From Hyphomicrobiales bacterium (GTDB lineage: Bacteria > Pseudomonadota > Alphaproteobacteria > Rhizobiales > Rhizobiaceae): 64,000 bases of DNA. Both the position numbers and the translations under genes were made by a program. Shown piece after piece: positions 36,679 to 45,582 of this stretch. The stretch covers positions 71,513 to 135,512 of the forward strand of contig UBTY01000010.1 in assembly GCA_900468535.1 (NCBI GenBank). The letters are read 5' to 3'. The notes beneath the pieces were generated by a model that worked only from the letters and a program-made list of their open reading frames with translations, ran no database searches and was not told the DNA's origin. The first letter of the stretch is position 1. Every line of letters starts with the position of its first letter.

Positions 36679-36799
36679 GACCTGCCGGATATCATCTTGA
36701 TGCCATGCCCAGCTTGCGGGCGTCTTCTCAAGGATATCGGTGTCTGCTTTCTAAAGTGTGAGCGCCGTCCGCTCAGGCTGCTTCCTGGTCGGAGCGTGT

Positions 36800-37714
36800 T
36801 TACGTTTCATGCAAGACATGGGCTGCCTTGACGGCTGCGGAGGCGCGGTTTTCGACGCCGAGTTTGACGTAGATTTGCTCGAGATGCTTGTTCACCGTCC
36901 TTGCCGACAGTCCCAGGATCTCACCGATATCCCGGTTCGCCTTGCCCTTGGCGATCCAGAGCAGCACTTCGGATTCACGCTGCGTCAACGCGAAACTCTG
37001 ACGCAACGTCTCGTCGTCGGAGCGCCGGTTATTCGCTGTCAGCCGGAAAAGATACTCGTCGGGGCCGATCGCGCCGAGAAAGGCAAGACCGAGAACATCC
37101 TTGCCGCCGTGAGAAACCGAGATGGCGCCGTCGGAGGTGGCGGATGCAGAGCGCTTCTTCATCCATTCCGCGATCCGACCGACCACGACATCAAGGCTGT
37201 CGTCACCGCCGAGCGCCGTGTTGATCAGCCTCGTTGCCTGCGGGGTCGACCAGTGGATCTCACCATCGCCTTTCACGGCAAGCAGGTGACGGCCGGCAGC
37301 ATCGAGCGCCACGCGGGCGCTTTGCGCCGAGCGGGCATTGCGCAGATGCACGCCGATGCGCGCGCGCAGTTCGTCGATGTTGATCGGCTTGGTGAGGTAG
37401 TCGACGCCGCCGGATTCCAGCGCATGCACGACATGCTCCGTTTCGGTCAGTCCGGTCATGAAGATGACAGGGATCTGGCTGATCGCCGGGTTCGCCTTCA
37501 GCCTCCGGCAGGTCTCGAAGCCGTCCATTGAAGGCATGATGGCGTCGAGCAGGATCAGGTCCGGCGTGATCCGCTCGACGATCCCGAGAGCTGCAGTGCC
37601 CGAGGTCGCGATCAGCACCGAGAAGCCCGATTGCTCCAGCGCGTCGGTCAGAAACCCCAGCGCTTCCGGTGAGTCATCCACCAGCAGGACGATATCGCGG
37701 GGGAGTTCAGCCAA
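36800..37714 (-). CDS. response regulator with LuxR-type DNA-binding domain
   Basis: 304 residues from a TTG at 37714 that overlaps the 3' end of the kinase gene by 8 bases, so the two are co-translated. The receiver has Asp57 (LILLDAIMPS) and the acidic pair Asp13/Asp14. A middle linker (about 125-225) resembles a sensor-like domain between receiver and DNA-binding domain. The C-terminal GerE helix-turn-helix reads LTQRESEVLLWIAKGKANRD and ILGLSARTVNKHLEQIYVKL. As the kinase partner, it should bind DNA when phosphorylated; the divergent urtA promoter 3.6 kb away is the best candidate target. Confidence 0.85.
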   Translation of the reverse strand: MAELPRDIVLLVDDSPEALGFLTDALEQSGFSVLIATSGTAALGIVERITPDLILLDAIMPSMDGFETCRRLKANPAISQIPVIFMTGLTETEHVVHALESGGVDYLTKPINIDELRARIGVHLRNARSAQSARVALDAAGRHLLAVKGDGEIHWSTPQATRLINTALGGDDSLDVVVGRIAEWMKKRSASATSDGAISVSHGGKDVLGLAFLGAIGPDEYLFRLTANNRRSDDETLRQSFALTQRESEVLLWIAKGKANRDIGEILGLSARTVNKHLEQIYVKLGVENRASAAVKAAHVLHET

Positions 37715-40700
37715 GGGTCTCTACCTTTTCATCGAAGCGGTGCAGAAAGTTTGCGGCGCCGTCGAGGTCGAAGGCGCCGACATAGGAACGGAGCTCGTCG
37801 GTAAATGGCTGATTTGCCTCCGATTTGGCAAGGTCCGTCAGTTTCGCCTCGATGCCCCTGATATAGCCGATCTCAGCAAGGCGCAGCAGTTCCTGCACAT
37901 GCGCGGCGCCGGGGCTGCGCATTTTCCGTTCCGGCTTTGAAACAGGCGGCGGCGTCGGTTCGGCGTAGGTCCACTTCAGCCCGAGATGAAGCGCGAGTTT
38001 GTCTCGAAGCTGTTTGATATCGACCGGCTTGCCGATCGCGTCGTTGTGGCTGTCGTCGCTGTCGACATGGGCGGCGGCATCCCCGATATTGGCGGAGAGC
38101 ATGAGGATCGGTGCCATCTGACCGGCCTCGCGCAGACGCGAAACCAGCTGCCAGCCATTCATGCCGGGCATCAGGATGTCGACGAGGAAAAGATCCGGCT
38201 TGATGCCTTCTATCAGCGTCAGGCAATCGGTTCCTGACGCCGCCGTCAGCACGACGAAATCCAGCGGCGTCAGGATTTCGCGCATCATTTCGCGATGATC
38301 CTCGTTGTCGTCGACGACGACGATGGTGCGGCGTGGGCCATCGTAGCTGACGATCTTCTTTTCCTGTGGGGGCGGATTGATGCTGCGCAAGACAGCCGAG
38401 AGCATCAGGCGCACCTTGAAGGTCGAGCCCTTGTCCTTTTCGCTCGTGACCGCGATTTCGCCGCCGAGCGTGTTGGTCAAAAGCTGCGTGATCGTCAGGC
38501 CAAGGCCGAGGCCCGGCATGGGGCGGATGCTGTCGGCCTCGCCGCGCTGGAACGGTTCGTAAATGCGGCTCAGATCCTTCTCGGCGATGCCGCGACCGGT
38601 GTCCGAGACGGTGAAGGTGGCGACCTGGCTGCGATAGGCGACGTCGAAGGTGACGGTTCCCTCGTCGGTGAACTTGATGGCGTTCGACAACAGGTTGACG
38701 AGGATCTGGCGCAGGCGCTTTTCGTCGGTGCGGACGAACTGGGGCAGGGCGGGGGCGCGCTGGTGCTGGAAGATCAATCCCTTGGCGAGCGCCTGCGGGC
38801 GGAACATGTCGACGATCTGGTCGAGAAAATCCTGAATGTTGATCTCGTTGGAATAGACCTGCAGGCGGCCGGCCTCGATCTTCGAAATATCCAGGAGGCC
38901 GTCGATCAGGCCGGAGAGGTGCTCGGCCGAGCGGCGAATGACCTTGATCGAGGACTGGCGCGGGGTTGGTATGGTGTCGTCGCGCTCGAGGATCTGGGCA
39001 TAGCCAAGGACAGCGTTGAGCGGGGTGCGCAGTTCGTGGCTGAGTCCGACGACGTAGCGGCTCTTGGCGCGGTTGGCGGCCTCGGCGGTTTCCTTGGCCG
39101 TCTGGAGTGCGGCGTCGGTCTTCTTGTGGGCGGCGATTTCCTTGAGCAGAAGCGTATTCTGGCGCGAGGATTCCTCCTCGGCGACGACGCGGCTGTCATG
39201 TGCCAGCACATAAAACCAGCAGACGACGCCGGCGATGACCGCGAAGACGAAGAAGACGATCAGGATGGTGCGGTTGACCACTTCCGCGGTCTCCGGCGAG
39301 GCGGATGCCACCTGATGGGCGATCATTGCGAGAATGGCGCCGACGGCGGTGAGCGCCAGGATTACGGCGATGCCGTAGCGGCCCAGGCGCGTGGTGAGTT
39401 TCTGAACGACCGTCTCCGGCAGGACGGCCTTGGCGACGGTTCCGACCTGCGCGTTGAAGCGGGCCTTCGGCTTGCACATGTCGTGACAGCGGCTGTCGAG
39501 CGAGCAGCAGAGCGAGCAGATCGGCGCGGCATAGGCGGGACACCAGGCCATGTCCTCGGGTTCGAACGGATGTTCGCAGACGGAGCAGGTGATGTTGGTC
39601 AGGTTCTTCCAGCTCTGGCGCGGCTTGCGGGCCAGATAGAACTTCCCTTTCGTGCCCCAGGCGATCAGCGGCGAGGCGATGAGGGCGACGATGAGGGTGA
39701 TATAGGGGGCAAGCGAGGCGGCAATGTCGCCGAAAGCGCCGAAATGGGCGACGAGGGCGATCGTTGCCGACAATGTCATGGCGCCGAGCCCGACGGGATT
39801 GATGTCATAGAGATGGGCGCGCTTGAATTCGATGCCGGGAGGGGCAAGGCCGAGCGGCTTGTTGATGAAGAGGTCGGCGGAGATGGTGCAGAGCCAGGCC
39901 ATCGATATGATCGAGAAGATGCCGAGCGTTTCCTCAAGCAGCTTGTAGATGCCGAGTTCCATCAAGAGCAGGGCGATCGCAACGTTGAAGACGAGCCAGA
40001 TGACCCGGCCGGGATGACTATGGGTGAGCCGGGAGAAGAAGTTCGACCATGCCAGCGAGCCGGCATAGGCGTTCATGACGTTGATCTTCAGCTGCGAGAC
40101 CATGACGAAGGCTGCCATCAGCAAGAGCGCCGCGTTGTGCCAGGGGATCATGTAGCCGAATGCCGTCAGATACATCTGTGCCGGATCGGCGGCGCGGTCG
40201 GCGGGGACGCCTGAGGCGAAGGTCAGCACGACGAGGAAGGAGCCGGCCAGCAGCTTCGGCGCGCCGATGATGACCCAGCCGGGACCAGCCAGGAAGACGG
40301 CGAGGCGGTGGCGCCACTTGGTCTGTTTTTCCGGCGGCAGGAAGCGCAGGAAGTCGGCCTGTTCGCCGATCTGCGACATCAGAGCGAGGATCACGGCGGA
40401 GGCGGCGCCAAACTCGACGAGATCGAAGGGAGCGACGGTGCCTGGCGGGCCCGAGGCGTGGCGGATACCGGCAAAGGCGCGCCAGAGATCGAATTTCTCC
40501 CAGTCCATCACGGCGATGAAGAGGAAGGGCAGGACATTGAGGACGATCCAGAAGGGCTGCGTCAGCAATTGAAACCGGCTGATCAGACGGACGCCGTGCG
40601 TCACCAGAGGGATGACCATGACGGCGCTGATGATATAGCCGATCCAAAGCGGTATCCCGAGCGTCAGCTCGAGCGCGCCTGACATGATCGAGGCCTCGAT

Positions 40701-41093
40701 CGCGAAAAGCATGAAGGTGAAGCTGGCGTAGATCAGGGAGGTAATCGTCGAGCCGATATAGCCGAAGCTGGCGCCACGGGTCAGCAGGTCGATGTCGACG
40801 CCGTGGCGGATCGCATAGCGGCTGATCGGCAGGCCGATGGCGAGCATCGCGATGGAGGCGACGATGATGGCATAGAAGGCGTTGGTGGTGCCGTAGGACA
40901 GCGTGATCGCGCCGCCGATCGCCTCCAGCGCCAGGAAGGAGATGGCACCGATGGCCGTCTGCGAGATGCGCTGCGAGGAGAACTGCCGGGCGCTCTTGGC
41001 GGTGAACCGCAGCGCATAGTCCTCCAGCGTCTGGTTGGCGACCCAGCGATTATACTCGCGCCTGACCGGAATGATGCGTTGCCGCGCTGCCAT
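37707..41093 (-). CDS. NCS1-transporter-fused hybrid sensor histidine kinase
   Basis: 1128 residues. Residues about 1-500 form a 12-segment NCS1-type permease (family of cytosine, allantoin and hydantoin transporters), beginning NRWVANQTLEDYALRFT, with GASFGYIGSTI and QLKINVMNAYAGSLAWSNFF. A cytoplasmic cluster of eight cysteines follows (about 502-542: CSVC, WCP, ICSLCC, RCHDMC). Next come two more membrane helices (about 567-590 and 600-626), a coiled linker, HisKA with His686 in SHELRTP, an HATPase domain (NLLSNAIKF, DTGRGI, GLGLGLTI), a receiver with Asp972 (LFLVDILMPG), and a C-terminal helical tail. It is convergent with nothing and divergent from urtA across 217 bases. Sensing through a transporter domain is known for CbrA-like kinases; the ligand here is inferred to be a nitrogen compound. 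Confidence 0.88.
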   Translation of the reverse strand: MAARQRIIPVRREYNRWVANQTLEDYALRFTAKSARQFSSQRISQTAIGAISFLALEAIGGAITLSYGTTNAFYAIIVASIAMLAIGLPISRYAIRHGVDIDLLTRGASFGYIGSTITSLIYASFTFMLFAIEASIMSGALELTLGIPLWIGYIISAVMVIPLVTHGVRLISRFQLLTQPFWIVLNVLPFLFIAVMDWEKFDLWRAFAGIRHASGPPGTVAPFDLVEFGAASAVILALMSQIGEQADFLRFLPPEKQTKWRHRLAVFLAGPGWVIIGAPKLLAGSFLVVLTFASGVPADRAADPAQMYLTAFGYMIPWHNAALLLMAAFVMVSQLKINVMNAYAGSLAWSNFFSRLTHSHPGRVIWLVFNVAIALLLMELGIYKLLEETLGIFSIISMAWLCTISADLFINKPLGLAPPGIEFKRAHLYDINPVGLGAMTLSATIALVAHFGAFGDIAASLAPYITLIVALIASPLIAWGTKGKFYLARKPRQSWKNLTNITCSVCEHPFEPEDMAWCPAYAAPICSLCCSLDSRCHDMCKPKARFNAQVGTVAKAVLPETVVQKLTTRLGRYGIAVILALTAVGAILAMIAHQVASASPETAEVVNRTILIVFFVFAVIAGVVCWFYVLAHDSRVVAEEESSRQNTLLLKEIAAHKKTDAALQTAKETAEAANRAKSRYVVGLSHELRTPLNAVLGYAQILERDDTIPTPRQSSIKVIRRSAEHLSGLIDGLLDISKIEAGRLQVYSNEINIQDFLDQIVDMFRPQALAKGLIFQHQRAPALPQFVRTDEKRLRQILVNLLSNAIKFTDEGTVTFDVAYRSQVATFTVSDTGRGIAEKDLSRIYEPFQRGEADSIRPMPGLGLGLTITQLLTNTLGGEIAVTSEKDKGSTFKVRLMLSAVLRSINPPPQEKKIVSYDGPRRTIVVVDDNEDHREMMREILTPLDFVVLTAASGTDCLTLIEGIKPDLFLVDILMPGMNGWQLVSRLREAGQMAPILMLSANIGDAAAHVDSDDSHNDAIGKPVDIKQLRDKLALHLGLKWTYAEPTPPPVSKPERKMRSPGAAHVQELLRLAEIGYIRGIEAKLTDLAKSEANQPFTDELRSYVGAFDLDGAANFLHRFDEKVETLG

Positions 41094-41310
41094 GCCTTGG
41101 TGCCAGCCCCTTTGTTCCCCTTGTCATGCGTTCGTAACATGGAACCACGCGAGGCTTAAGAGTGCGGCGCAGCACAAAACTGCACATTTCGCCCCGTCAC
41201 CTACGTCATATCACGTATACGCTTTCGCAGTGCAGCACCGGATAGTCCCTTAAGCAACAGTTAACTTCCGTTTTCGGCCTGTTGTCTAACAAGAAGAGGG
41301 GATCAACCAG
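41094..41310. promoter_or_regulatory. divergent regulatory region between the sensor kinase and urtA
   Basis: 217 bases. It contains the palindrome at 41202-41217 and, further on, a partly symmetric pair TGCAC (41181-41185) and GTGCA (41232-41236). No sigma-54 signature could be placed for urtA. Confidence 0.45.
41202..41217. promoter_or_regulatory. palindrome TACGT-N6-ACGTA, candidate operator
   Basis: A perfect 5-bp inverted repeat with 11-base centre-to-centre spacing, about one helical turn, located 94 bases before urtA and 109 before the kinase gene. LuxR-type regulators bind such dyads. Confidence 0.4.
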
Positions 41311-42603
41311 ATGAATCTCAAGTCCTATATCACGGGCGCCGCACTCGGCGCCGTCATGTCGGCCACGGCCGCATTCCACGGAGCCGTTGCGGCTGACGAC
41401 ACCATCAAGGTCGGCGTTCTGCATTCGCTGTCCGGCACGATGGCGATCTCCGAAACGACGCTGAAAGACGCCATGCTGATGCTCATCGACGAGCAGAACA
41501 AGAAGGGCGGCCTTCTCGGCAAGAAGCTCGAAGCCGTCGTCGTCGACCCGGCGTCCGACTGGCCGCTGTTTGCCGAAAAGGCACGCGAGCTGATCGAAAA
41601 GGACAAGGTCGCGGCCGTCTTCGGTTGCTGGACGTCGTCGTCGCGCAAGTCGGTCCTGCCGGTCTTCGAAGAGCTCAACTCGATCCTGTTCTACCCGGTT
41701 CAGTATGAAGGCGAAGAGTCCTCGCGCAACATCTTCTACACGGGTGCTGCTCCGAACCAGCAGGCGATCCCGGCTGTCGACTACCTGATGGAGAAGGAAG
41801 GCGTTAAGCGCTTCGTGCTCGAAGGCACCGACTACGTCTATCCGCGCACGACGAACAAGATCCTGGAAGCCTATCTCGAGTCCAAGGGCATTCCGAAGGA
41901 AGACATCGTCATCAACTACACGCCGTTCGGCTTCTCCGACTGGCAGACGGAAGTAAAGAAGATCAAGGAATTCGGCGCTGCCGGCAAGAAGACTGCCGTG
42001 GTCTCCACCATCAACGGTGACGCGAACGTTCCGTTCTACAAGGAACTCGGCAACCAGGGCATCAAGGCAACCGACATCCCGGTTGTTGCCTTCTCGGTCG
42101 GCGAAGAAGAGCTTGCAGGTCTCGACACCAAGCCGCTCGTCGGTCACCTCGCTGCCTGGAACTACTTCGAGTCGGTCGAAAGCCCGGCGAACAAGAAGTT
42201 CATCAAGCAGTGGCACGACTTCACCAAGAACGACAAGCGCGTGACCAACGACCCGATGGAAGCTGCCTATATCGGCTTCAACGCCTGGGTTAAGGCTGTT
42301 CAGGCTGCCGGCACGACCGACACGGACAAGGTTCTCGACACGATCATCGGTACCACGGTTCCGAACCTGTCGGGCGGCTATGCGACCGTCATGCCGAACC
42401 ACCACATCACCAAGCCGGTTCTGATCGGTGAAATCCAGGCGAACGGCCAGTTCGAAATCGTGCAGCAGACCCCGGCAGTTGTCGGCGACGAATGGTCCGA
42501 CTTCCTGCCTGACTCCAAGGACCTGATCTCCGATTGGCGCAAGCCCATGAACTGCGGCAACTTCAACGTTGCCACGGGCAAGTGCGGCGGCAAGGGCTCC
42601 TGA
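41311..42603 (+). CDS. urtA: urea ABC transporter substrate-binding protein UrtA
   Basis: 430 residues with a signal peptide of about 28 (cleavage near GAVA/ADD). The urea-type family signature is seen: KVGVLHSLSGTMAISETTLKD, GCWTSSSRKSVLPVFE, LNSILFYPVQYEGEESS and GAAPNQQAIPAVDYLM. It captures urea in the periplasm for UrtBC. Codon use is optimised, as for an abundant protein. A 193-base gap with a hairpin separates it from urtB, which would allow higher expression of the binding protein. Confidence 0.95.
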   Translation: MNLKSYITGAALGAVMSATAAFHGAVAADDTIKVGVLHSLSGTMAISETTLKDAMLMLIDEQNKKGGLLGKKLEAVVVDPASDWPLFAEKARELIEKDKVAAVFGCWTSSSRKSVLPVFEELNSILFYPVQYEGEESSRNIFYTGAAPNQQAIPAVDYLMEKEGVKRFVLEGTDYVYPRTTNKILEAYLESKGIPKEDIVINYTPFGFSDWQTEVKKIKEFGAAGKKTAVVSTINGDANVPFYKELGNQGIKATDIPVVAFSVGEEELAGLDTKPLVGHLAAWNYFESVESPANKKFIKQWHDFTKNDKRVTNDPMEAAYIGFNAWVKAVQAAGTTDTDKVLDTIIGTTVPNLSGGYATVMPNHHITKPVLIGEIQANGQFEIVQQTPAVVGDEWSDFLPDSKDLISDWRKPMNCGNFNVATGKCGGKGS

Positions 42604-42638
42604 GTGCTGATCACCCCGTCACTCTGACGCCTGAAGAC

Positions 42639-42668
42639 TTCCGCCCGGTCTCTCCTGTCCGGGCGGAA
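42639..42668 (+). terminator. intercistronic hairpin between urtA and urtB
   Basis: A perfect 10-bp stem (42639-42648 with 42659-42668), loop of 10, without T-run. It probably stabilises the urtA message or causes partial termination. Confidence 0.6.
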
Positions 42669-42796
42669 GGTCCATCTCCGGAGCGCAGCCTTGATGCTTC
42701 GGACGGCGCCGGTTCCACCACGGATCGATGCCGACTTAAGGGCTTATTTTTCTCGATTGCGCCGGAAGGCCAACGATAACCGAGGCAAGAAAGCCG

Positions 42797-44416
42797 ATGT
42801 ATCGCGCCATCAAGATTTTGCTTTTGACCCTATGCCTGGCCATGCCGGCCTTTGCGACCGCGCTGAAGGCCCAGGAAGATATTCACCCGCTTATCGACGC
42901 GCTTGGCGTCGGCGATTTCCCCGAGCGCGAAGCCGCGATCAAGGCACTGGTCGCCTCCAAGGATCCGCGCGTCGGCGAGATCCTCAAGCTGCTGAGCGAT
43001 GGCCAGCTTTACGTGAATTCCGAGACCGGCGGTCCGGTGCTGGTGCAGGGCGGCACCGAGGATGAGCCGACCTATGCCGACCCGATTTCCGGCGAGGCCG
43101 TTTCCGACGTCGATCCTGATTACATGTCCAAGGTCAAGATCAACAATTCGCTGCGTACGGTGATTGCCACCGTCACGAGCCAGCTGACGCTCCTGAGCCC
43201 GGATCGTGGTGCGCGGCTTGCTGCAGCTCAGGGACTGCTCAAGGACGCGGATCCGGCAAATCTCGATCTCCTCACCTCGGCGCTGGCTGAAGAAAAGGAC
43301 GCCGAGGTCAAGAATGCGATGGAAGCGGCGCGCGCCGTCATTGTGCTGAAGAGTGATGTCAGCGCCGAAGAGAAGAAGGCCGCGATCGATACGGTCGCTG
43401 CGCGCGGCGGGCGCGATGCGCTGACCATCTTGAATTCCGCGATGGCGACCGCGCCCGAGGAACTGAAGGGCGCTATCCAGACCCATATCAACGCGATCAA
43501 CCGCAGCCTGGCGATTTGGGATGTCGGGCAAAACGTCTGGTACGGGCTGTCACTCGGCTCTGTGCTGCTGCTCGCCGCAATCGGCCTTGCCATCACCTTC
43601 GGCGTCATGGGCGTCATCAACATGGCGCATGGCGAAATGGTGATGATCGGCGCCTACACGACCTACGTCGTGCAGGAGTACATCAGCTCCGCATTTCCGG
43701 AACTTGGAAACTACTCGCTGGCCTTCTCCGTGCCGGCGGCTTTCCTCTTCACCGGCTTCGTCGGTCTTGTCATCGAGCGCGTCGTCATTCGCTATCTCTA
43801 CGGCCGGCCGCTGGAAACGCTGCTCGCCACCTGGGGCGTGTCGCTGATCCTGCAGCAGGCGGTTCGCACGATCTTCGGACCGACGAACCGCGAGGTTCGC
43901 AATCCGAGCTGGATGTCCGGGGCGTTCGAACTCGGCGGTCTCTCGATCACCTGGAACCGCCTCTGGATCATCGTCTTCTCGATGGTGGTGTTCTTTGCGC
44001 TGCTTGCGCTCCTGAAGCGCTCCGCCTTCGGACTGCAGATGCGCGCGGTTACGCAGAACCGCCGCATGGCCTCGTCGATGGGTATCCGCACAGGCTGGGT
44101 CGATGCATTCACCTTCGCGCTCGGCTCAGGCATTGCCGGTATCGCGGGCGTCGCGCTCTCGCAGATTGACAACGTGTCGCCGAACCTTGGCCAGAGCTAC
44201 ATCATCGACAGCTTCATGGTCGTGGTCTTCGGTGGGGTCGGCAATCTCTGGGGCACGCTCGTCGGCGCGCTGTCGCTTGGCGTGCTCAACAAGTTCCTCG
44301 AGCCTTTCGCGGGGGCCGTGCTCGGCAAGATCCTGGTGCTGGTTCTCATCATTCTCTTCATCCAGAAGCGTCCGCGTGGGCTCTTCGCACTCAAAGGAAG
44401 GGCGGTGGAAGCATGA
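42797..44416 (+). CDS. urtB: urea ABC transporter permease UrtB
   Basis: 539 residues. A signal peptide (IKILLLTLCLAMPAFATALKA) and a roughly 210-residue helical periplasmic region with repeated helices (DPRVGEILKLLSDGQL, AEEKDAEVKNAMEAARAVIV) precede the permease domain (about 245-539: VGQNVWYGLSLGSVLLLAAIGLAITFG, VINMAHGEMVMIGAY). The long N-terminal part is normal for proteobacterial UrtB. It forms the channel with UrtC, whose start overlaps by ATGA. Confidence 0.93.
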   Translation: MYRAIKILLLTLCLAMPAFATALKAQEDIHPLIDALGVGDFPEREAAIKALVASKDPRVGEILKLLSDGQLYVNSETGGPVLVQGGTEDEPTYADPISGEAVSDVDPDYMSKVKINNSLRTVIATVTSQLTLLSPDRGARLAAAQGLLKDADPANLDLLTSALAEEKDAEVKNAMEAARAVIVLKSDVSAEEKKAAIDTVAARGGRDALTILNSAMATAPEELKGAIQTHINAINRSLAIWDVGQNVWYGLSLGSVLLLAAIGLAITFGVMGVINMAHGEMVMIGAYTTYVVQEYISSAFPELGNYSLAFSVPAAFLFTGFVGLVIERVVIRYLYGRPLETLLATWGVSLILQQAVRTIFGPTNREVRNPSWMSGAFELGGLSITWNRLWIIVFSMVVFFALLALLKRSAFGLQMRAVTQNRRMASSMGIRTGWVDAFTFALGSGIAGIAGVALSQIDNVSPNLGQSYIIDSFMVVVFGGVGNLWGTLVGALSLGVLNKFLEPFAGAVLGKILVLVLIILFIQKRPRGLFALKGRAVEA

Positions 44417-45576
44417 TTACGGCCTTCCTTCTCCGGTCTCTCGACCGCAAGATCGTCGCTGCGATCGTCATTCTGCTTGCCGTCGCCGTTCTGGTGCCGG
44501 TGCTCAACCTGATGACCGCGCCGACCAATCCGCTGCATGTCCCGACCTACATCATGGCGCTGTTCGGCAAGTATCTGACCTATGCGCTGCTGGCGCTGGC
44601 GCTCGATCTCGTCTGGGGCTTCTGCGGAATCCTTTCGCTCGGCCACGGCGCCTTCTTCGCGCTCGGCGGCTATGCGATGGGCATGTATCTGATGCGCCAG
44701 ATCGGCTCGCGCGGTGTTTATGGCGACCCGATCCTCCCCGATTTCATGGTGTTCCTGAACTGGAAGGAACTGCCGTGGTTCTGGTACGGCTTCGACAAGT
44801 TCTGGTTCGCGGCGCTGATGGTTTTGCTGGTGCCGGGACTGCTGGCCTTCGTCTTCGGCTGGTTCGCCTTCCGCTCGCGCGTCAACGGTGTGTACCTCTC
44901 AATCATCACGCAGGCCATGACCTACGCGCTGCTGCTCGCCTTCTTCCGCAACGACATGGGCTTTGGCGGCAACAACGGCATGACCGACTTCAAGGAAATC
45001 CTCGGCTTCAACGTGCAGGCTGATGGCACACGTGCTGCGCTGTTTGCCGCGACTGCCATCTTCCTTGCCCTGTCGCTTATGATCGCCTCGGCTATCGTCC
45101 GATCGAAATTCGGCAAGGTGCTGGTCGGCGTGCGGGATGCGGAAAGTCGCACGCGCTTCCTCGGCTACCGCGTCGAACACTTCAAGCTCTTCACCTTCGT
45201 CGTCTCCGCGATGATGGCGGGTATTGCAGGCGCGCTCTACGTGCCGCAGGTCGGAATCATCAACCCCGGCGAATTCGCGCCGGCCAACTCGATCGAAGTC
45301 GTCATCTGGACGGCGGTCGGCGGTCGCTCGACGCTGATCGGGCCGATCATCGGGGCCATTCTGGTCAACGGCGGCAAGACGATCTTCACGGGTCTCTTCC
45401 CCGAGTTCTGGCTGTTCGCGCTCGGCGGTCTGTTCGTCCTCGTCACGCTGTTCCTGCCGAAGGGGATCGTCGGGACCATCGGCCAGTATTTCACGCGCCG
45501 GAAGCCGAAGACGGAGGCGACGCCGCCCGCGCTTCAGGAAGAGGGCGTCGATGCAAAAATCCAGCCGGCGGAGTGA
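44413..45576 (+). CDS. urtC: urea ABC transporter permease UrtC
   Basis: 387 residues with about ten membrane segments: ALLALALDLVWGFCGILSLGHGAFFALGGYAMG is recognisable in its core, then the large periplasmic loop DFMVFLNWKELPWFWYGFDK typical of UrtC and the EAA-type loop VLVGVRDAESRTRFLGY. It starts within urtB and is followed by urtD after 6 bases. Confidence 0.94.
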   Translation: MITAFLLRSLDRKIVAAIVILLAVAVLVPVLNLMTAPTNPLHVPTYIMALFGKYLTYALLALALDLVWGFCGILSLGHGAFFALGGYAMGMYLMRQIGSRGVYGDPILPDFMVFLNWKELPWFWYGFDKFWFAALMVLLVPGLLAFVFGWFAFRSRVNGVYLSIITQAMTYALLLAFFRNDMGFGGNNGMTDFKEILGFNVQADGTRAALFAATAIFLALSLMIASAIVRSKFGKVLVGVRDAESRTRFLGYRVEHFKLFTFVVSAMMAGIAGALYVPQVGIINPGEFAPANSIEVVIWTAVGGRSTLIGPIIGAILVNGGKTIFTGLFPEFWLFALGGLFVLVTLFLPKGIVGTIGQYFTRRKPKTEATPPALQEEGVDAKIQPAE

Positions 45577-45582
45577 GCGATC

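Noticed and set aside
36353..36831. Short open frames in the gap between the acyltransferase and the response regulator
   Set aside because: No ribosome sites and no recognisable protein; the gap itself is only 121 bases.
38295..40214. A 639-codon open frame on the plus strand opposite the hybrid kinase
   Set aside because: Composition (Asp, Gly, Arg, Val) is that of an antisense frame to GC-rich membrane and kinase sequence; no domain is seen, while the opposite strand is unmistakably coding.
41094..41110. TGGCACC on the minus strand just upstream of the kinase start, as a sigma-54 promoter
   Set aside because: The required GC at the -12 position is missing at the right spacing and the site touches the start codon.
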